A DNA stretch of 64,000 bases from Listeria welshimeri serovar 6b str. SLCC5334 (GCF_000060285.1 NC_008555.1:2170001-2234000), one strand, 5' to 3'; shown: positions 34,760 through 43,956, counted from the stretch's first letter. Notes: generated by a model from the sequence alone, not told the origin. A program made the numbers and translations.

Positions 34760-37036
34760 TCAGCTTGAGCACCATTCACACTCTTCCACATCAATATCGT
34801 TGGAGCGGACATAGTACGTTGTTTTAAGTCCTTCATTCCAAGCAGTCATGTGTAGTTCAAGTAGTTTACTTGCTTTAATACCACTTGGTACATAGAAGTT
34901 AAAGCTTAGTGATTGGTCTACGTGACGTTGACGACGACCGTTTTGACGTACACTTGCGAATTGGTCAACTTTGTAAGCACCTTTTTCGTAGTATGGGTAT
35001 GTGCTTAGGTTTAAGTCCGGCGCGATTACTGGACGACGATAGTCTTTTTTCTCTTCATAGTAGAACGCACTGTAAATCGGGTCAATCGAAGCAGTGGAGC
35101 CAGCAATTTGAGCTGTACTCATGTTTGGCGCTACAGCTACAAGATACGCATTACGCAAACCTTTTTCTGCTACTTCTTTTGCAAGTTCTTGCCATTCAGG
35201 TGAATTATAGTTACGACGCGCGAAATATTCTCCTGTGTTCCAGTCGCTACCTTTGAAGACTTTGTAAGCACCTTTTTCTTGAGCTAGCTTGTTACTAGCG
35301 CGAATAGCTAAGTAGTTAATTTGTTCATATAATTCATCGGCATATTTCTCAGCTTCCTCAGAATCCCAAGCAATATTTTTAAGAGCAAGCAAGTGATGCC
35401 AGCCGAATGTTCCAAGTCCAATAGAACGATATTTTTGGTTTGTGATGGTTGCTTGAGGTACTGGTAGTTCGTTTAAGTCGATTACGTTGTCGAGCATACG
35501 TACTTCTACTTCGATTAAACGTTCCAGCGTCCCTTCTTCTTCAGCCAAAACAGCACGGCCTAAGTTCACAGAAGATAAGTTACATACAACAAAATCTCCC
35601 GCTTGTTTAGTAATAACGATTTGATCTCCAGAAATAATTTCTTGAATCATTTTTGTTGGACTCATATTTTGCATGATTTCTGTACATAAATTACTAGAAT
35701 ATACCATACCTTCATGTTTATTAGGATTCATTCTATTTACTTCATCACGGTAAAACATGAACGGATTTCCTGTTTCTAATTGACTCATCATAATACGTTT
35801 CATGATATCAATAGCTTTAACAATTTTTTTGCTGATAGTTTCATCGGCTACTAATTCTTCATATTTTTCACGGAAAGTACCGATACCTTTTGATTCATCG
35901 TAGAAATCTTGTAGGTACCAACCTTTTTTCGCTTTTACTTCATGTGGATCGAATAAATACCACTCACCACGACGTTCTACAGCTTCCATAAAAATATCTG
36001 GAATACAAACAGCAGTAAATACATCATGTGCGCGTAAACGTTGATCTCCATTATTTAAACGTAAATCAAGGAAAGATTCGATATCCTTGTGGAAAACGTC
36101 TAAGTAAACCGCAATCGCACCTTTACGTTGACCTAATTGGTCTACACTAACAGCAGTATTGTTTAATTGTTTAATCCAAGGAATAACACCACCACTTGCA
36201 CCTTTTACGCCACGAATAGCAGCTCCTGTGGAACGAACATAACCAAGATAAGCACCAACACCACCACCGTGTTTAGAAACTCTAGCAACGTCTGTATTGC
36301 TATCATAAATGCCTTGTAAGCTATCATCTACTGTATCAATGAAGCAACTAGATAATTGTCCGCCAACTTTTCCTGCATTCGCTAGCGTTGGAGTGGCAAC
36401 AGTCATATATAAATTGCTTAGCGCCCAGTAAGCTTCTTCAACTAACTTCATACGCTTTTCTTTTGGTTCGTTTTGCATTAAATAAAGCGCGATAGTTAAC
36501 CAACGTTCTTGTGGTAATTCGTATACATTACGTTCGGAGTCTGTTGCTAAATAACGAGTCGCAAGTAAATACAAACCATTATACGTAAATAATTTATCTT
36601 TTTCTGGATCAATTAATTTTCCAGCTACAATCAAATCTTCTTTTGAATAATTTTTTAGGATATTGCCGGAATAAATCCCACGCTCGCCTAAACTTTCTTG
36701 AAGTCCAACATATGAACCATATTTATCATCGTCATTGTAAAAACGGTTTTTGCTTGCTTTTTTATATAATTTATTTAAATAAAGGCGTGCCGCGAAATGT
36801 TCCCATTCAGCAATATGAATATCTGTACGAGCTTCTGCTTCCCTAATTAAATAATCGACTAATTCGTCAGCCGCATAATCTTCCTTCTTTTCTACAAAAT
36901 TAAAAACCTTACGTTTGTAATCTTCTAAATCAAGTTTCGGAAATTCTTCATGGATTTTCTCTAAATATCCATCCAATCGGCTTTTATCAAAAGGTAGCTT
37001 TCTGTTTCCCCCGTCTTTTACTATGTAAGTTGTCAT
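34760..37036 (-). CDS. nrdE: Ribonucleotide reductase class Ib alpha subunit
   Basis: A 758-residue R1 subunit that reduces ribonucleoside diphosphates. Visible residues: the active-site Cys in QLSSCFIDTV, NLCTEI with the N-C-E triad, the second redox Cys in VVCNLSSVNL, and the C-terminal redox pair in DVEECEWCSS. The frame opens six codons upstream at an ATG that touches its ribosome site, so the next ATG (MTTYIVKDGG) with GGGGA upstream is preferred. The N-terminal ~100 residues carry an ATP-cone-like region (VKDGGNRKLPFDKSRLDGYL). First gene of the nrd operon, behind NrdR boxes. Confidence 0.95.
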   Translation of the reverse strand: MTTYIVKDGGNRKLPFDKSRLDGYLEKIHEEFPKLDLEDYKRKVFNFVEKKEDYAADELVDYLIREAEARTDIHIAEWEHFAARLYLNKLYKKASKNRFYNDDDKYGSYVGLQESLGERGIYSGNILKNYSKEDLIVAGKLIDPEKDKLFTYNGLYLLATRYLATDSERNVYELPQERWLTIALYLMQNEPKEKRMKLVEEAYWALSNLYMTVATPTLANAGKVGGQLSSCFIDTVDDSLQGIYDSNTDVARVSKHGGGVGAYLGYVRSTGAAIRGVKGASGGVIPWIKQLNNTAVSVDQLGQRKGAIAVYLDVFHKDIESFLDLRLNNGDQRLRAHDVFTAVCIPDIFMEAVERRGEWYLFDPHEVKAKKGWYLQDFYDESKGIGTFREKYEELVADETISKKIVKAIDIMKRIMMSQLETGNPFMFYRDEVNRMNPNKHEGMVYSSNLCTEIMQNMSPTKMIQEIISGDQIVITKQAGDFVVCNLSSVNLGRAVLAEEEGTLERLIEVEVRMLDNVIDLNELPVPQATITNQKYRSIGLGTFGWHHLLALKNIAWDSEEAEKYADELYEQINYLAIRASNKLAQEKGAYKVFKGSDWNTGEYFARRNYNSPEWQELAKEVAEKGLRNAYLVAVAPNMSTAQIAGSTASIDPIYSAFYYEEKKDYRRPVIAPDLNLSTYPYYEKGAYKVDQFASVRQNGRRQRHVDQSLSFNFYVPSGIKASKLLELHMTAWNEGLKTTYYVRSNDIDVEECEWCSS

Positions 37037-37137
37037 TTGCAATCCCCATTTCATCCTTTTTTCCTCGTTGTAAAAATATCTGATTCATTTTGCGCTTTTA
37101 TTCGTCCGGCGAACTATTTTCGTTCTTTCCATGGAGC

Positions 37138-37184
37138 AAAAAAATTAACTTTTAAAGGAGCACATTCCCCTTGATAAAAGTTAA
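37138..37184 (-). terminator. Intrinsic terminator in the nrdE leader (attenuator candidate)
   Basis: On the minus strand TTAACTTTTA and TAAAAGTTAA pair perfectly, with an inner AAGGGG/CTCCTT stem, and a run of seven T follows. It lies ~100 bases before nrdE and downstream of the nrd promoter. The plus side lacks a T-run, so it works on nrd transcripts. Confidence 0.75.
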
Positions 37185-37212
37185 AAGGCGATGAAGCAAT
37201 ATTTCGCTTTCG

Positions 37213-37260
37213 ATACTATATATAGTATAACTTTTTCATTGTGAATGCAAGATATAGTGC
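37213..37260 (-). promoter_or_regulatory. nrdR box: nrd promoter with two NrdR boxes
   Basis: ATACTATATATAGTAT (37213-37228) and GCACTATATCTTGC (minus strand, 37260-37247) fit the NrdR box consensus, with centres ~33 bases apart (three helical turns), the spacing used for cooperative NrdR binding. A promoter overlaps them: TTGCAT, 17 bases, TACTAT. ATP/dATP-loaded NrdR should repress it when deoxynucleotides are high. Confidence 0.8.
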
Positions 37261-37580
37261 TTTGATTTTATCAGCGAATTCTCTAAAAAGACGATTATGA
37301 CAAGGTTTTTAGCAAATAAAAAAATTTTCGCAAGTAATTTATGTGTTTTTTCGCACATTATTTAAGCTTAAAAACCACTACTTATAGTGTTTCATATTTT
37401 ATTAAAAACTATATTTAGTAGTCAAAAAATCTGTCTTTTGCAACTTCACAATCTCGTTTAACTGATTTACTAGCTTTCTGACAAAATTGTAAGGTTATTC
37501 GATTATTTTGTTAGTTAACAAACAGGAAAAAAATGTCACTTCGTTGTAAACTTAATGTAATAAAACAAATGGAAACTATT
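37261..37580. other. Intergenic region between nrdE and sepA
   Basis: About 320 AT-rich bases. It holds the upstream regions of both divergent genes; I see no frame with a ribosome site and no strong hairpin. The sepA promoter must lie at its right end but no clear -35/-10 pair stands out. Confidence 0.5.
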
Positions 37581-37596
37581 TAGGAGGATGAGAAGA

Positions 37597-37938
37597 ATGA
37601 TTACTAAAAAAAGAGTTTTAATATCACTAGCTACAGTTCTTCTAGCTGTTTGTGCTATTTGGGAGTATGCGATGCCGACCGATGCCGCAGTAAAATCCTA
37701 TTATCTTAAAGTAGCAGAGGCTGGAAAACCAGTAAAGAAAAACCAATTTAAAGGTTATGAATATACTTCTAAAGTTTATGATGACAAAGGAAAACAAAAA
37801 GAAATTAAATTCTACTCTGAAAAAGAACTAACAAAAAACGAACAGTTCAAAGTAATGATTGGTGAAAACAAAATGGTAGTGAACTATAAAAAAATAAAAA
37901 ACGTTCCTGATAAAATTAAATACTTAGCAGAAAAATAA
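37597..37938 (+). CDS. sepA: SepA, DUF1093/YxeA-family secreted protein
   Basis: A 113-residue protein with an N-terminal hydrophobic segment (~5-24) and a YxeA-fold domain (YYLKVAEAGKPV, GYEYTSKVYDDKGKQKEIKFYS). The Listeria homologue is named SepA and counts as a sigma-B regulon member, from memory. An ATG at 37588 touches the AGGAGG site, so the ATG nine bases later is chosen. No lipobox; likely membrane-anchored or secreted. Function is unknown. Confidence 0.8.
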   Translation: MITKKRVLISLATVLLAVCAIWEYAMPTDAAVKSYYLKVAEAGKPVKKNQFKGYEYTSKVYDDKGKQKEIKFYSEKELTKNEQFKVMIGENKMVVNYKKIKNVPDKIKYLAEK

Positions 37939-37990
37939 AAAACGTTTTGTTTAGCCATTTTAAATGGGCTATAACAAAACGTTTTATTTT
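37937..37990 (+). terminator. Terminator of sepA
   Basis: AAAACGTTTTGTT and AACAAAACGTTTT pair, with an inner GCCCATTT-like stem, followed by a T-rich tail. Confidence 0.85.
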
Positions 37991-38013
37991 TTACAGTTTT
38001 GAACTCCGTAGAC

Positions 38014-38050
38014 AAAAAAGATAGGCTTGAATCGCTCAAGCCTATCTTCT
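38014..38050 (-). terminator. Terminator of the CsbD-like gene
   Basis: GATAGGCTTGA and TCAAGCCTATC form a perfect 11-bp stem with a 5-base loop, followed by T6 on the minus strand. Confidence 0.9.
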
Positions 38051-38055
38051 TTCAC

Positions 38056-38241
38056 TTATTCGGATAATTTCTTTTTAGCGTCGCCAGTTTTGTCTTCTAC
38101 TTCGCCTTTAGCTTTTTGTGCTTTACCTTCTGCTTGTTTCGCTTTGTCGTCTGTTGCTTTACCGAATTTGTCTTTTGCGTCACCTACTACTTTGTCTTTC
38201 ATTCCTTTTGCTTTGTCTTTCATACCTTTATCTTCGCTCAT
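38056..38241 (-). CDS. CsbD-family stress protein
   Basis: A 61-residue, very Lys/Asp/Ala-rich protein built of short repeats of the type KDKAKGMKDK and GDAKDKFGKA, the CsbD character. Such proteins are general-stress proteins of unknown action, often sigma-B-controlled. AGGAGG precedes the ATG. The upstream sequence has GTTT and GGAAAA elements but spaced 17 bases, a weak sigma-B match. Confidence 0.85.
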   Translation of the reverse strand: MSEDKGMKDKAKGMKDKVVGDAKDKFGKATDDKAKQAEGKAQKAKGEVEDKTGDAKKKLSE

Positions 38242-38334
38242 TGATATTTCCTCCTAATTAGAATTATTTTCTAATGAAGAATCTCGTCTTCATATTAATG
38301 TTTTCCACATAATTAGGATTCCAAAACATTTTTC

Positions 38335-39384
38335 TTATATAGAATGAATAGTTTTATCTGTCTCAGCCGCTTCAAATATGGCTTCAATCAATTTTAAAAC
38401 TTGATAAACTTCTTCGTTTTGAACGATTGGGTCACTTTCGCCGCTTAGTACGTTTGCAAAATTATTATAGAAAGAAGTAGCTAATTTGGCTGGAGTTGGA
38501 AGTGATAAGGTATTGGTAGCTTCTTCACTTGGTGGTGCCATTGTTTTAGTTAGTCCTTGACCAGCTTTAATTGGTGTTGGTTCAGAAGTTTTAGCAAGTG
38601 CTGTTGGTTTGACGATTTCACCACTTAAATCCCAATCATGGATAATGCCAGTTCCTTCTGTTCCTTTCACATACCACCGAGGTAGTTTAATAAAATTCGT
38701 TGTTCCGACTTCGATTTGGGCTGTGATACCATTTTCAAAAGTAATGAATGTGACAAAGCCATCATCCACTTCATCACCAAGCGCATAGCTTAAATGTGCA
38801 GATACAGACTTTACATTACTATCAACTAAGAATAATAATTGGTCCAGCAAATGAACGCCCCAATCAAGTACCATCCCACCCCCATGTGCTTTCAAATGAC
38901 GCCAATCACCTGGAATACCATTTGCTCCGTGCACACGCGATTCTAGGTGAAACATATCGCCAATCGTTTTTTGTTCGAACATTTCTTTAATAATAAGAAA
39001 ATCTTCATCCCAACGTCTATTTTGATGTACCATAAAATGTTTATTTACTTTTTTTGCTGCATCCATAATTGCTAATAAATCATCGCTTGTCATGGTCACT
39101 GGTTTTTCGCAAACGACATGTTTTCCTGCTTCGAGTGCGCTGATAGCAAGTTCTTTATGGCTATCATTCGGAGTTGCAATGAGCACAGCATCTACCTTTT
39201 CATCTGCTAAAACATCTGCAAAACTTTCATATATGTTCAACCCTTTTTGAGCGGCGGCATCGCGTTTTTCTTCTAGAATGTCGAATACACCATGAACTTC
39301 TATATTATCAGCTGCTGATGCAAGCGTTACATGATAGCTGCCCATCCCGCCATAACCAACAATTACTAATTGATATTTTTTCAT
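38335..39384 (-). CDS. Gfo/Idh/MocA-family oxidoreductase
   Basis: A 349-residue NAD(P)-dependent sugar dehydrogenase: Rossmann motif VGYGGMGSYH (~9-18), the CEKP lysine motif (HVVCEKPVTM, ~93) and the substrate-side DWGVHLLDQL (~174). It is the last gene of a five-gene operon with two xylose-isomerase-like proteins, ThuA and a second Gfo/Idh. Together these suggest oxidation and epimerisation of a sugar or cyclitol (inositol- or trehalose-like), but the substrate cannot be read from sequence. Confidence 0.87.
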   Translation of the reverse strand: MKKYQLVIVGYGGMGSYHVTLASAADNIEVHGVFDILEEKRDAAAQKGLNIYESFADVLADEKVDAVLIATPNDSHKELAISALEAGKHVVCEKPVTMTSDDLLAIMDAAKKVNKHFMVHQNRRWDEDFLIIKEMFEQKTIGDMFHLESRVHGANGIPGDWRHLKAHGGGMVLDWGVHLLDQLLFLVDSNVKSVSAHLSYALGDEVDDGFVTFITFENGITAQIEVGTTNFIKLPRWYVKGTEGTGIIHDWDLSGEIVKPTALAKTSEPTPIKAGQGLTKTMAPPSEEATNTLSLPTPAKLATSFYNNFANVLSGESDPIVQNEEVYQVLKLIEAIFEAAETDKTIHSI

Positions 39385-39406
39385 CTTAAGCCCCTCTTTC
39401 TTATCG

Positions 39407-40375
39407 TTAAGCCCACCACATATCTAGTGGTTTGTCTTTAATTAAAATTGATTGTAAATTAGTAACGGCACGGTCGAAACCTTCGTCAATCGACATTAAT
39501 GGATCTTCATGTTCAATACTAACTACATAATCGTATCCATATGTTCTAAGCGCGCTCATAATATCCGACCATTCTGTCAAACTATGGCCGCAACCCACGG
39601 AACGGAATGTCCAGCTTCTCGTTTGAACATCGCCATATGGTTGCATATCTGTCAAACCATACATATTAATATTATCTTGATCCAAATAAGTATCTTTTGC
39701 ATGGAAATGATGGATTGCTCCAGCTTTACCTAAGATTTTAATAGCACCAACTGGGTCAATTCCTTGCCACCATAAATGACTAGGATCTAAATTAACACCA
39801 ATAGCATCATTTGTTTCTTCCCGCAGTTTTAAAATTGTATATGGTGTATGACATAAGAACCCGCCGTGTAATTCAATACCAATTTTAACGCCGGAAGCTG
39901 CTGCAAGTTCACCAATTCCTTTCCAATATGGAATTAGTTTTGTTTCCCATTGCCACGTTTTAATATCGCTATAGATAGTAGGCCAAGGAATTACCGGCCA
40001 GTTTGGTGCTTTGGCATCGTCACTATCACCAGCTGTGCCAGAAAATGTATTAACAACCGGGACATTCATTAAGGAAGCAAGTTTAATCGATTTGCGTAAA
40101 ATTTCATCGGATGCTGCCGCTTCTTCTTTATTTGGAGAAATTGGGTTATCATGACAACTAAATGCGCTAATAGTTAATCCCCGACTAGTAAATTTATCTA
40201 AATATTCTTTGCGAGCTTCCTCACTTGCTAATAGTTCATCCGTTGGGCAGTGGTGATTTCCAGGGTTTCCGCCAGTTCCGATTTCTACTGCATCAAGACC
40301 TGCCGCTTTTACTTTGTCTAACATTTCTTCTAATGATAAATTAGCAAATAATGGTGTAAATACGCCTAATTTCAT
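39407..40375 (-). CDS. Sugar phosphate isomerase/epimerase (xylose isomerase-like TIM barrel)
   Basis: A 322-residue TIM barrel. Metal ligands typical of the AP_endonuc_2 family are visible: GIELHGGFLCHTP (~165), NLDPSHLWWQG (~195), HFHAKDTYLD (~219) and VSIEHEDPLM (~287). Starts MKLGVFTPLF after GGGAGG. It probably isomerises a keto or aldo intermediate made by the neighbouring dehydrogenases. Confidence 0.87.
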   Translation of the reverse strand: MKLGVFTPLFANLSLEEMLDKVKAAGLDAVEIGTGGNPGNHHCPTDELLASEEARKEYLDKFTSRGLTISAFSCHDNPISPNKEEAAASDEILRKSIKLASLMNVPVVNTFSGTAGDSDDAKAPNWPVIPWPTIYSDIKTWQWETKLIPYWKGIGELAAASGVKIGIELHGGFLCHTPYTILKLREETNDAIGVNLDPSHLWWQGIDPVGAIKILGKAGAIHHFHAKDTYLDQDNINMYGLTDMQPYGDVQTRSWTFRSVGCGHSLTEWSDIMSALRTYGYDYVVSIEHEDPLMSIDEGFDRAVTNLQSILIKDKPLDMWWA

Positions 40376-40377
40376 TT

Positions 40378-41100
40378 TTATTTCCTCCCTATTTGTTCAA
40401 GTGGTTGGTGATTCCCATATGCTGGGTATGTTTTTCGACTTTCTGCGCACCAATGGACGCCGTTGATAATTACTTGTTGTATATCAGGATGATGGTACGT
40501 TGGGTAAGATTCGTGACCTGGTTGGAAATAGAAAATCCGACCATTTCCTCGTTTGTACGTAATACCACTGCGGAAAACTTCCCCACCTTCGAACCAACCT
40601 AAGAAAATGAGTTCATCAGGAGTTGGGATATCAAAATGCTCTCCATACATCTCTTCTTCGTCTAATTCGATAAATTCGCCGATGCCTTTTGCAATTGGGT
40701 GTGTTGGATCCACTACCCAAAGTCGCTCTCTTTCATTCGCTTCTCGCCATTTCAAGTCACAGCTTGTTCCCATTAAACGCATAAATATTTTCGACATATG
40801 ACCTGAATGTAAGACAACAAGCCCCATGCCTTCTAAAACACGTTTTTGCACACGATCGACAATTTCATCTTCCACACGGTCGTGTCCCATATGTCCCCAC
40901 CAAATAAGTACATCTGTGTTCGCTAAAACTTCTTCTGTAAGTCCGTGTTCTGGTTCTTCCAAAGTAGCTGTTGCTGTATCCATTCCTGCTTTTTCTAGGA
41001 AACCAGCAATTTGTCCATGAATTCCATCTGGATAAATTGCTAGCACTGCATCATCCTCTTTTTCATGTAAAAATTCGTTCCATACTGTTACGCGCGTCAT
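40378..41100 (-). CDS. ThuA-family protein (trehalose utilisation-like)
   Basis: A 240-residue ThuA domain with a class I glutamine-amidotransferase-like fold ([11 protein letters not shown] ~66; [11 protein letters not shown] ~97; [17 protein letters not shown] near the end). ThuA proteins act with Gfo/Idh dehydrogenases in rhizobial disaccharide use, where 3-keto derivatives are formed. The start follows GGAGGGG one base after the previous stop. The frame opens seven codons earlier. Confidence 0.88.
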   Translation of the reverse strand: MTRVTVWNEFLHEKEDDAVLAIYPDGIHGQIAGFLEKAGMDTATATLEEPEHGLTEEVLANTDVLIWWGHMGHDRVEDEIVDRVQKRVLEGMGLVVLHSGHMSKIFMRLMGTSCDLKWREANERERLWVVDPTHPIAKGIGEFIELDEEEMYGEHFDIPTPDELIFLGWFEGGEVFRSGITYKRGNGRIFYFQPGHESYPTYHHPDIQQVIINGVHWCAESRKTYPAYGNHQPLEQIGRK

Positions 41101-41101
41101 A

Positions 41102-41842
41102 TTATTTCCCCTCCAATACATTCGCTAAATATGTATAACCTTTGGCAACACTTGTTAGCGGGTCTTCCTCAAATGCTTCTTGCTCAATAATTAGCCACTT
41201 CGTTCCTGATGCGATTGCTGTTTTCACGTACCCAGAAATATCGAGAATTCCTTCACCAATAATCGTACTTTCCTTGCTCGTTTTTGATTTATCTTTAATA
41301 TGGACAAGTGGCACACGATTGCGATATTTTTCAATAAAAGGAATTACTCCGACCCCTGCATACTCTATCCAATAAGTATCTAATTCCGCAATCATCTCAG
41401 GTACATTTCCAAGTAAATTTTCTAAGATAATAGCGTCATCTACTTTTTCTAATTCATGGGCATGATTATGATAGCCAAATTGCATTCCAGCTTGTTGGAT
41501 AGTTTTCGCAATTTCACGTAGTTTTTCCGCAAAAGAAAGCCATTCTTGCTTCGTTTCAAAGTCAGCGTAAGGGCAAATAATGAATTTATTACCTAATTCG
41601 CGTTCAAAAACAATCACATCTTCTAATTCTGCTTCAAGCATTTCTTTACTAATATGTGATCCCGCTACTTCTAGTCCAAGTTCAGCTAATTTTGTTTTAA
41701 TTTCACTGGCAGATTTTCCGTAATAGCCAGCGAATTCCACACCGTCATAACCCATTTCGGCTACTTTTTCTAATGTTCCAAAGAAATCATCTTCACAAGC
41801 TTCCTTGACACTCCACAACTGTAACGCTATTTTTGCTTTCAT
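41102..41842 (-). CDS. Sugar phosphate isomerase/epimerase (xylose isomerase-like)
   Basis: A 246-residue TIM barrel of the AP_endonuc_2/IolE-IolI type with [10 protein letters not shown] (~123), [13 protein letters not shown] (~158), LVHIKDKS (~183) and LIIEQEAF (~221) as metal or substrate positions. AAGGAGG lies nine bases before the ATG. Distantly related to the other isomerase-like gene of this operon and shorter. Confidence 0.87.
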   Translation of the reverse strand: MKAKIALQLWSVKEACEDDFFGTLEKVAEMGYDGVEFAGYYGKSASEIKTKLAELGLEVAGSHISKEMLEAELEDVIVFERELGNKFIICPYADFETKQEWLSFAEKLREIAKTIQQAGMQFGYHNHAHELEKVDDAIILENLLGNVPEMIAELDTYWIEYAGVGVIPFIEKYRNRVPLVHIKDKSKTSKESTIIGEGILDISGYVKTAIASGTKWLIIEQEAFEEDPLTSVAKGYTYLANVLEGK

Positions 41843-41857
41843 AAAGGCACTTCCTCC

Positions 41858-42934
41858 TTAATTAAAATAAACTGGTTGACCCGTTTTGGATGATTCATAG
41901 ATAGCTTCTAAAATTTGTGTTACAACAAGTGCTTGTTCTGGTTTTACTACGGGATCTGTATCATTTATAATCGCTTCTAACCATTGTTCCGCTTCGATTA
42001 AAGCAGGGTCATCTCCTGTACCGTCATAAAAATCAACGCCACCTGCTTCTAATTGGATTTTCTTTTCAAACATTTGGCTGTGTGCTTCGCCGTTAATCCG
42101 TAAGCCGTCTTCCATATCCGCGCCACCTTCTGTTCCGGATAGAGAAGTTCTCGCTTCGCCAACATCTAAAGTATTAAGCGCCCAACTAGCTTCTAAAACA
42201 ATCGTTGCGCCGTTTTCCATTGTGATAAAACCAAATGCAGAATCTTCTACAGTAAATTTATTTGGATCCCACGAGCCCCAAGCATTTGCAGCATTTTCTT
42301 TCTTAGCAAGTTTATGATAGCTGTTTCCTACTACATATTTTGGTTTATAGTTATCCATCATCCAAAGCGTTAAATCAAGTGCATGTGTACCAATATCAAT
42401 AAGTGGTCCACCGCCTTGAGCTTCTTCGTCTAGAAATACTCCCCAAGTTGGAACTGCCCGGCGACGAATCGCTTTTGCTTTGGCATAATAGATATCACCT
42501 AATTCGCCATTTTCGCATACTTGGTGCAAGTAATCAGAGTCTTTACGGAATCTATTTTGATAACCAATCGTTAGTTTCCTTCCAGTTCGTTCGGAAGCTT
42601 CAATCATACTTTTTGCTTCTGCTGTTGTTTTTGCCATTGGTTTTTCGCACATCACGTGTTTACCTGCTTCCATTGCTGCAATAGAAATCTCAGCATGCGA
42701 AATATTTGGTGTACAAACATGAATGACATCGATGGATTTGTCTTGAAGTAATTCCATATAGTTTGTGTATACGCTTGCATTTTCCGCACCAAATTCTTTT
42801 GCTGCTGCTTCTGCTTTTTCTAAAACGATATCGCAAAAAGCAACCATTTCTGCTTTTTCAGCTTTGAATAAACTTGGCATATGCTTACCGTTTGCAATGC
42901 CTCCACAACCAATAATTCCAACTTTCAATGTCAT
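41858..42934 (-). CDS. Gfo/Idh/MocA-family oxidoreductase, first gene of operon
   Basis: A 358-residue dehydrogenase: Rossmann GIIGCGGIANGKH (~7-19), the MCEKPMAK lysine motif (~95) and GGGPLIDIGTHALDLTLW (~175) with the catalytic histidine. Its ribosome site GGAGG is part of the 3' arm of a strong hairpin that fills the space between this gene and the AraC gene. Confidence 0.88.
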   Translation of the reverse strand: MTLKVGIIGCGGIANGKHMPSLFKAEKAEMVAFCDIVLEKAEAAAKEFGAENASVYTNYMELLQDKSIDVIHVCTPNISHAEISIAAMEAGKHVMCEKPMAKTTAEAKSMIEASERTGRKLTIGYQNRFRKDSDYLHQVCENGELGDIYYAKAKAIRRRAVPTWGVFLDEEAQGGGPLIDIGTHALDLTLWMMDNYKPKYVVGNSYHKLAKKENAANAWGSWDPNKFTVEDSAFGFITMENGATIVLEASWALNTLDVGEARTSLSGTEGGADMEDGLRINGEAHSQMFEKKIQLEAGGVDFYDGTGDDPALIEAEQWLEAIINDTDPVVKPEQALVVTQILEAIYESSKTGQPVYFN

Positions 42935-42937
42935 AAT

Positions 42938-42988
42938 AAAAAACCTCCAATAGTTTTGATAGTTACATCATACAAAACTACTAGAGGT
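42938..42988 (-). terminator. Long hairpin with T-run covering the ribosome site of the sugar operon
   Basis: On the minus strand ACCTCTAGTAGTTTTG pairs over 16 positions (two G-T pairs) with CAAAACTATTGGAGGT, loop 14 bases, followed by TTTTTATT and the ATG. The GGAGG of the first operon gene lies in the 3' arm. It may be the AraC terminator, an attenuator or a translation switch. Confidence 0.75.
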
Positions 42989-43008
42989 AATTCTTCCTAT
43001 TTTATTGC

Positions 43009-43887
43009 TTAATTATTCCCGTATATTGTCTTCCGATATTTAAGCGGCGCCACACCCATTGCTCTTTTAAACGCATGATGGAATGTTTTAACACTACTAA
43101 ATCCGGCTAGTTCAGCCACTTCCGTCACAGGAAATGCTTCATTTAATAACATCCATTTCGCTTTATTCAATCGATAATCATTTAAAAAGGTCACAAAAGT
43201 CATGCCTGTATTTCTTTTGAAAAACTTTGTAAAATAATACGTACTAAAACCAGTATAATTCGCTACTTGTTGTAAACTAACTGGCTCTTGATAATGTTTT
43301 TCAACATAGGAAAATATCTGATCTAATTTATGCAATGTTTCTTGGGATTTCAACACTGCTTCTTCGGAAATGACACTATCTGGTTGCGTTTTTATTTGCG
43401 GAATTTCGCGGTAAATCAGGCCTATAATTGCCAGTAAATCTCCTTTAATAATATAGTGCCTTCCTGATTTTTCATCACTTGATTCAGCATGAATATTCAT
43501 AATTAACGATTGCATTCTTGAAACTGTCTCATCTGGCCATTCTCTACTTAAATGCGCCATTTCTGTAAGCATTTCGCGTAATGTTTGTGTGTGACCATCC
43601 ATTTGCATCTCTTCTTGAAATAAACTTAGGTCAAATTGAATCACAATTCGCTCACTACTTGGGGAAGCCAAAAAATAGTGTACATCCCCACCATTAATGA
43701 TTTGGATTTCGCCTTCTTTTAATTGAATTGGCATATCATTTATCCCTAGATTTAAACTACCTTTTAGTGCATAAATAATTTCAATTTCCTTATGCCAATG
43801 TGGATAAACAAGTACTTCTCCTTCATTTACAAAGGAACGAAATGGAAAGGCTTTATTTAATTCTGGAATTTCCAAGTATTCACTCAT
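43009..43887 (-). CDS. AraC-family transcription regulator
   Basis: A 292-residue regulator: N-terminal cupin (PHWHKEIEIIYALKGSL, ~29-45) for effector binding, and a C-terminal AraC double HTH (VANYTGFSTYYFTKFFKRNTG and VAELAGFSSVKTFHHAFKR). It lies directly upstream of the five-gene sugar operon in the same direction and is the likely regulator. Single start with a ribosome-like AAGGAG. Confidence 0.88.
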   Translation of the reverse strand: MSEYLEIPELNKAFPFRSFVNEGEVLVYPHWHKEIEIIYALKGSLNLGINDMPIQLKEGEIQIINGGDVHYFLASPSSERIVIQFDLSLFQEEMQMDGHTQTLREMLTEMAHLSREWPDETVSRMQSLIMNIHAESSDEKSGRHYIIKGDLLAIIGLIYREIPQIKTQPDSVISEEAVLKSQETLHKLDQIFSYVEKHYQEPVSLQQVANYTGFSTYYFTKFFKRNTGMTFVTFLNDYRLNKAKWMLLNEAFPVTEVAELAGFSSVKTFHHAFKRAMGVAPLKYRKTIYGNN

Positions 43888-43956
43888 AGTGGAACTCCTT
43901 TTTTTCTTTCATTTTAGCATAAAAAAGAAGACAGCCGTTAGACTATCTTCCTTATT

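Noticed and set aside
37105-37130. A LexA-like box upstream of nrdE (CGAAC...GTTC)
   Set aside because: The half-sites are seven bases apart instead of four.
38242-38340. A sigma-B promoter for the CsbD-like gene
   Set aside because: GTTT and GGAAAA are present but 17 bases apart with an imperfect -10; not strong enough to list, though the family is often sigma-B-controlled.
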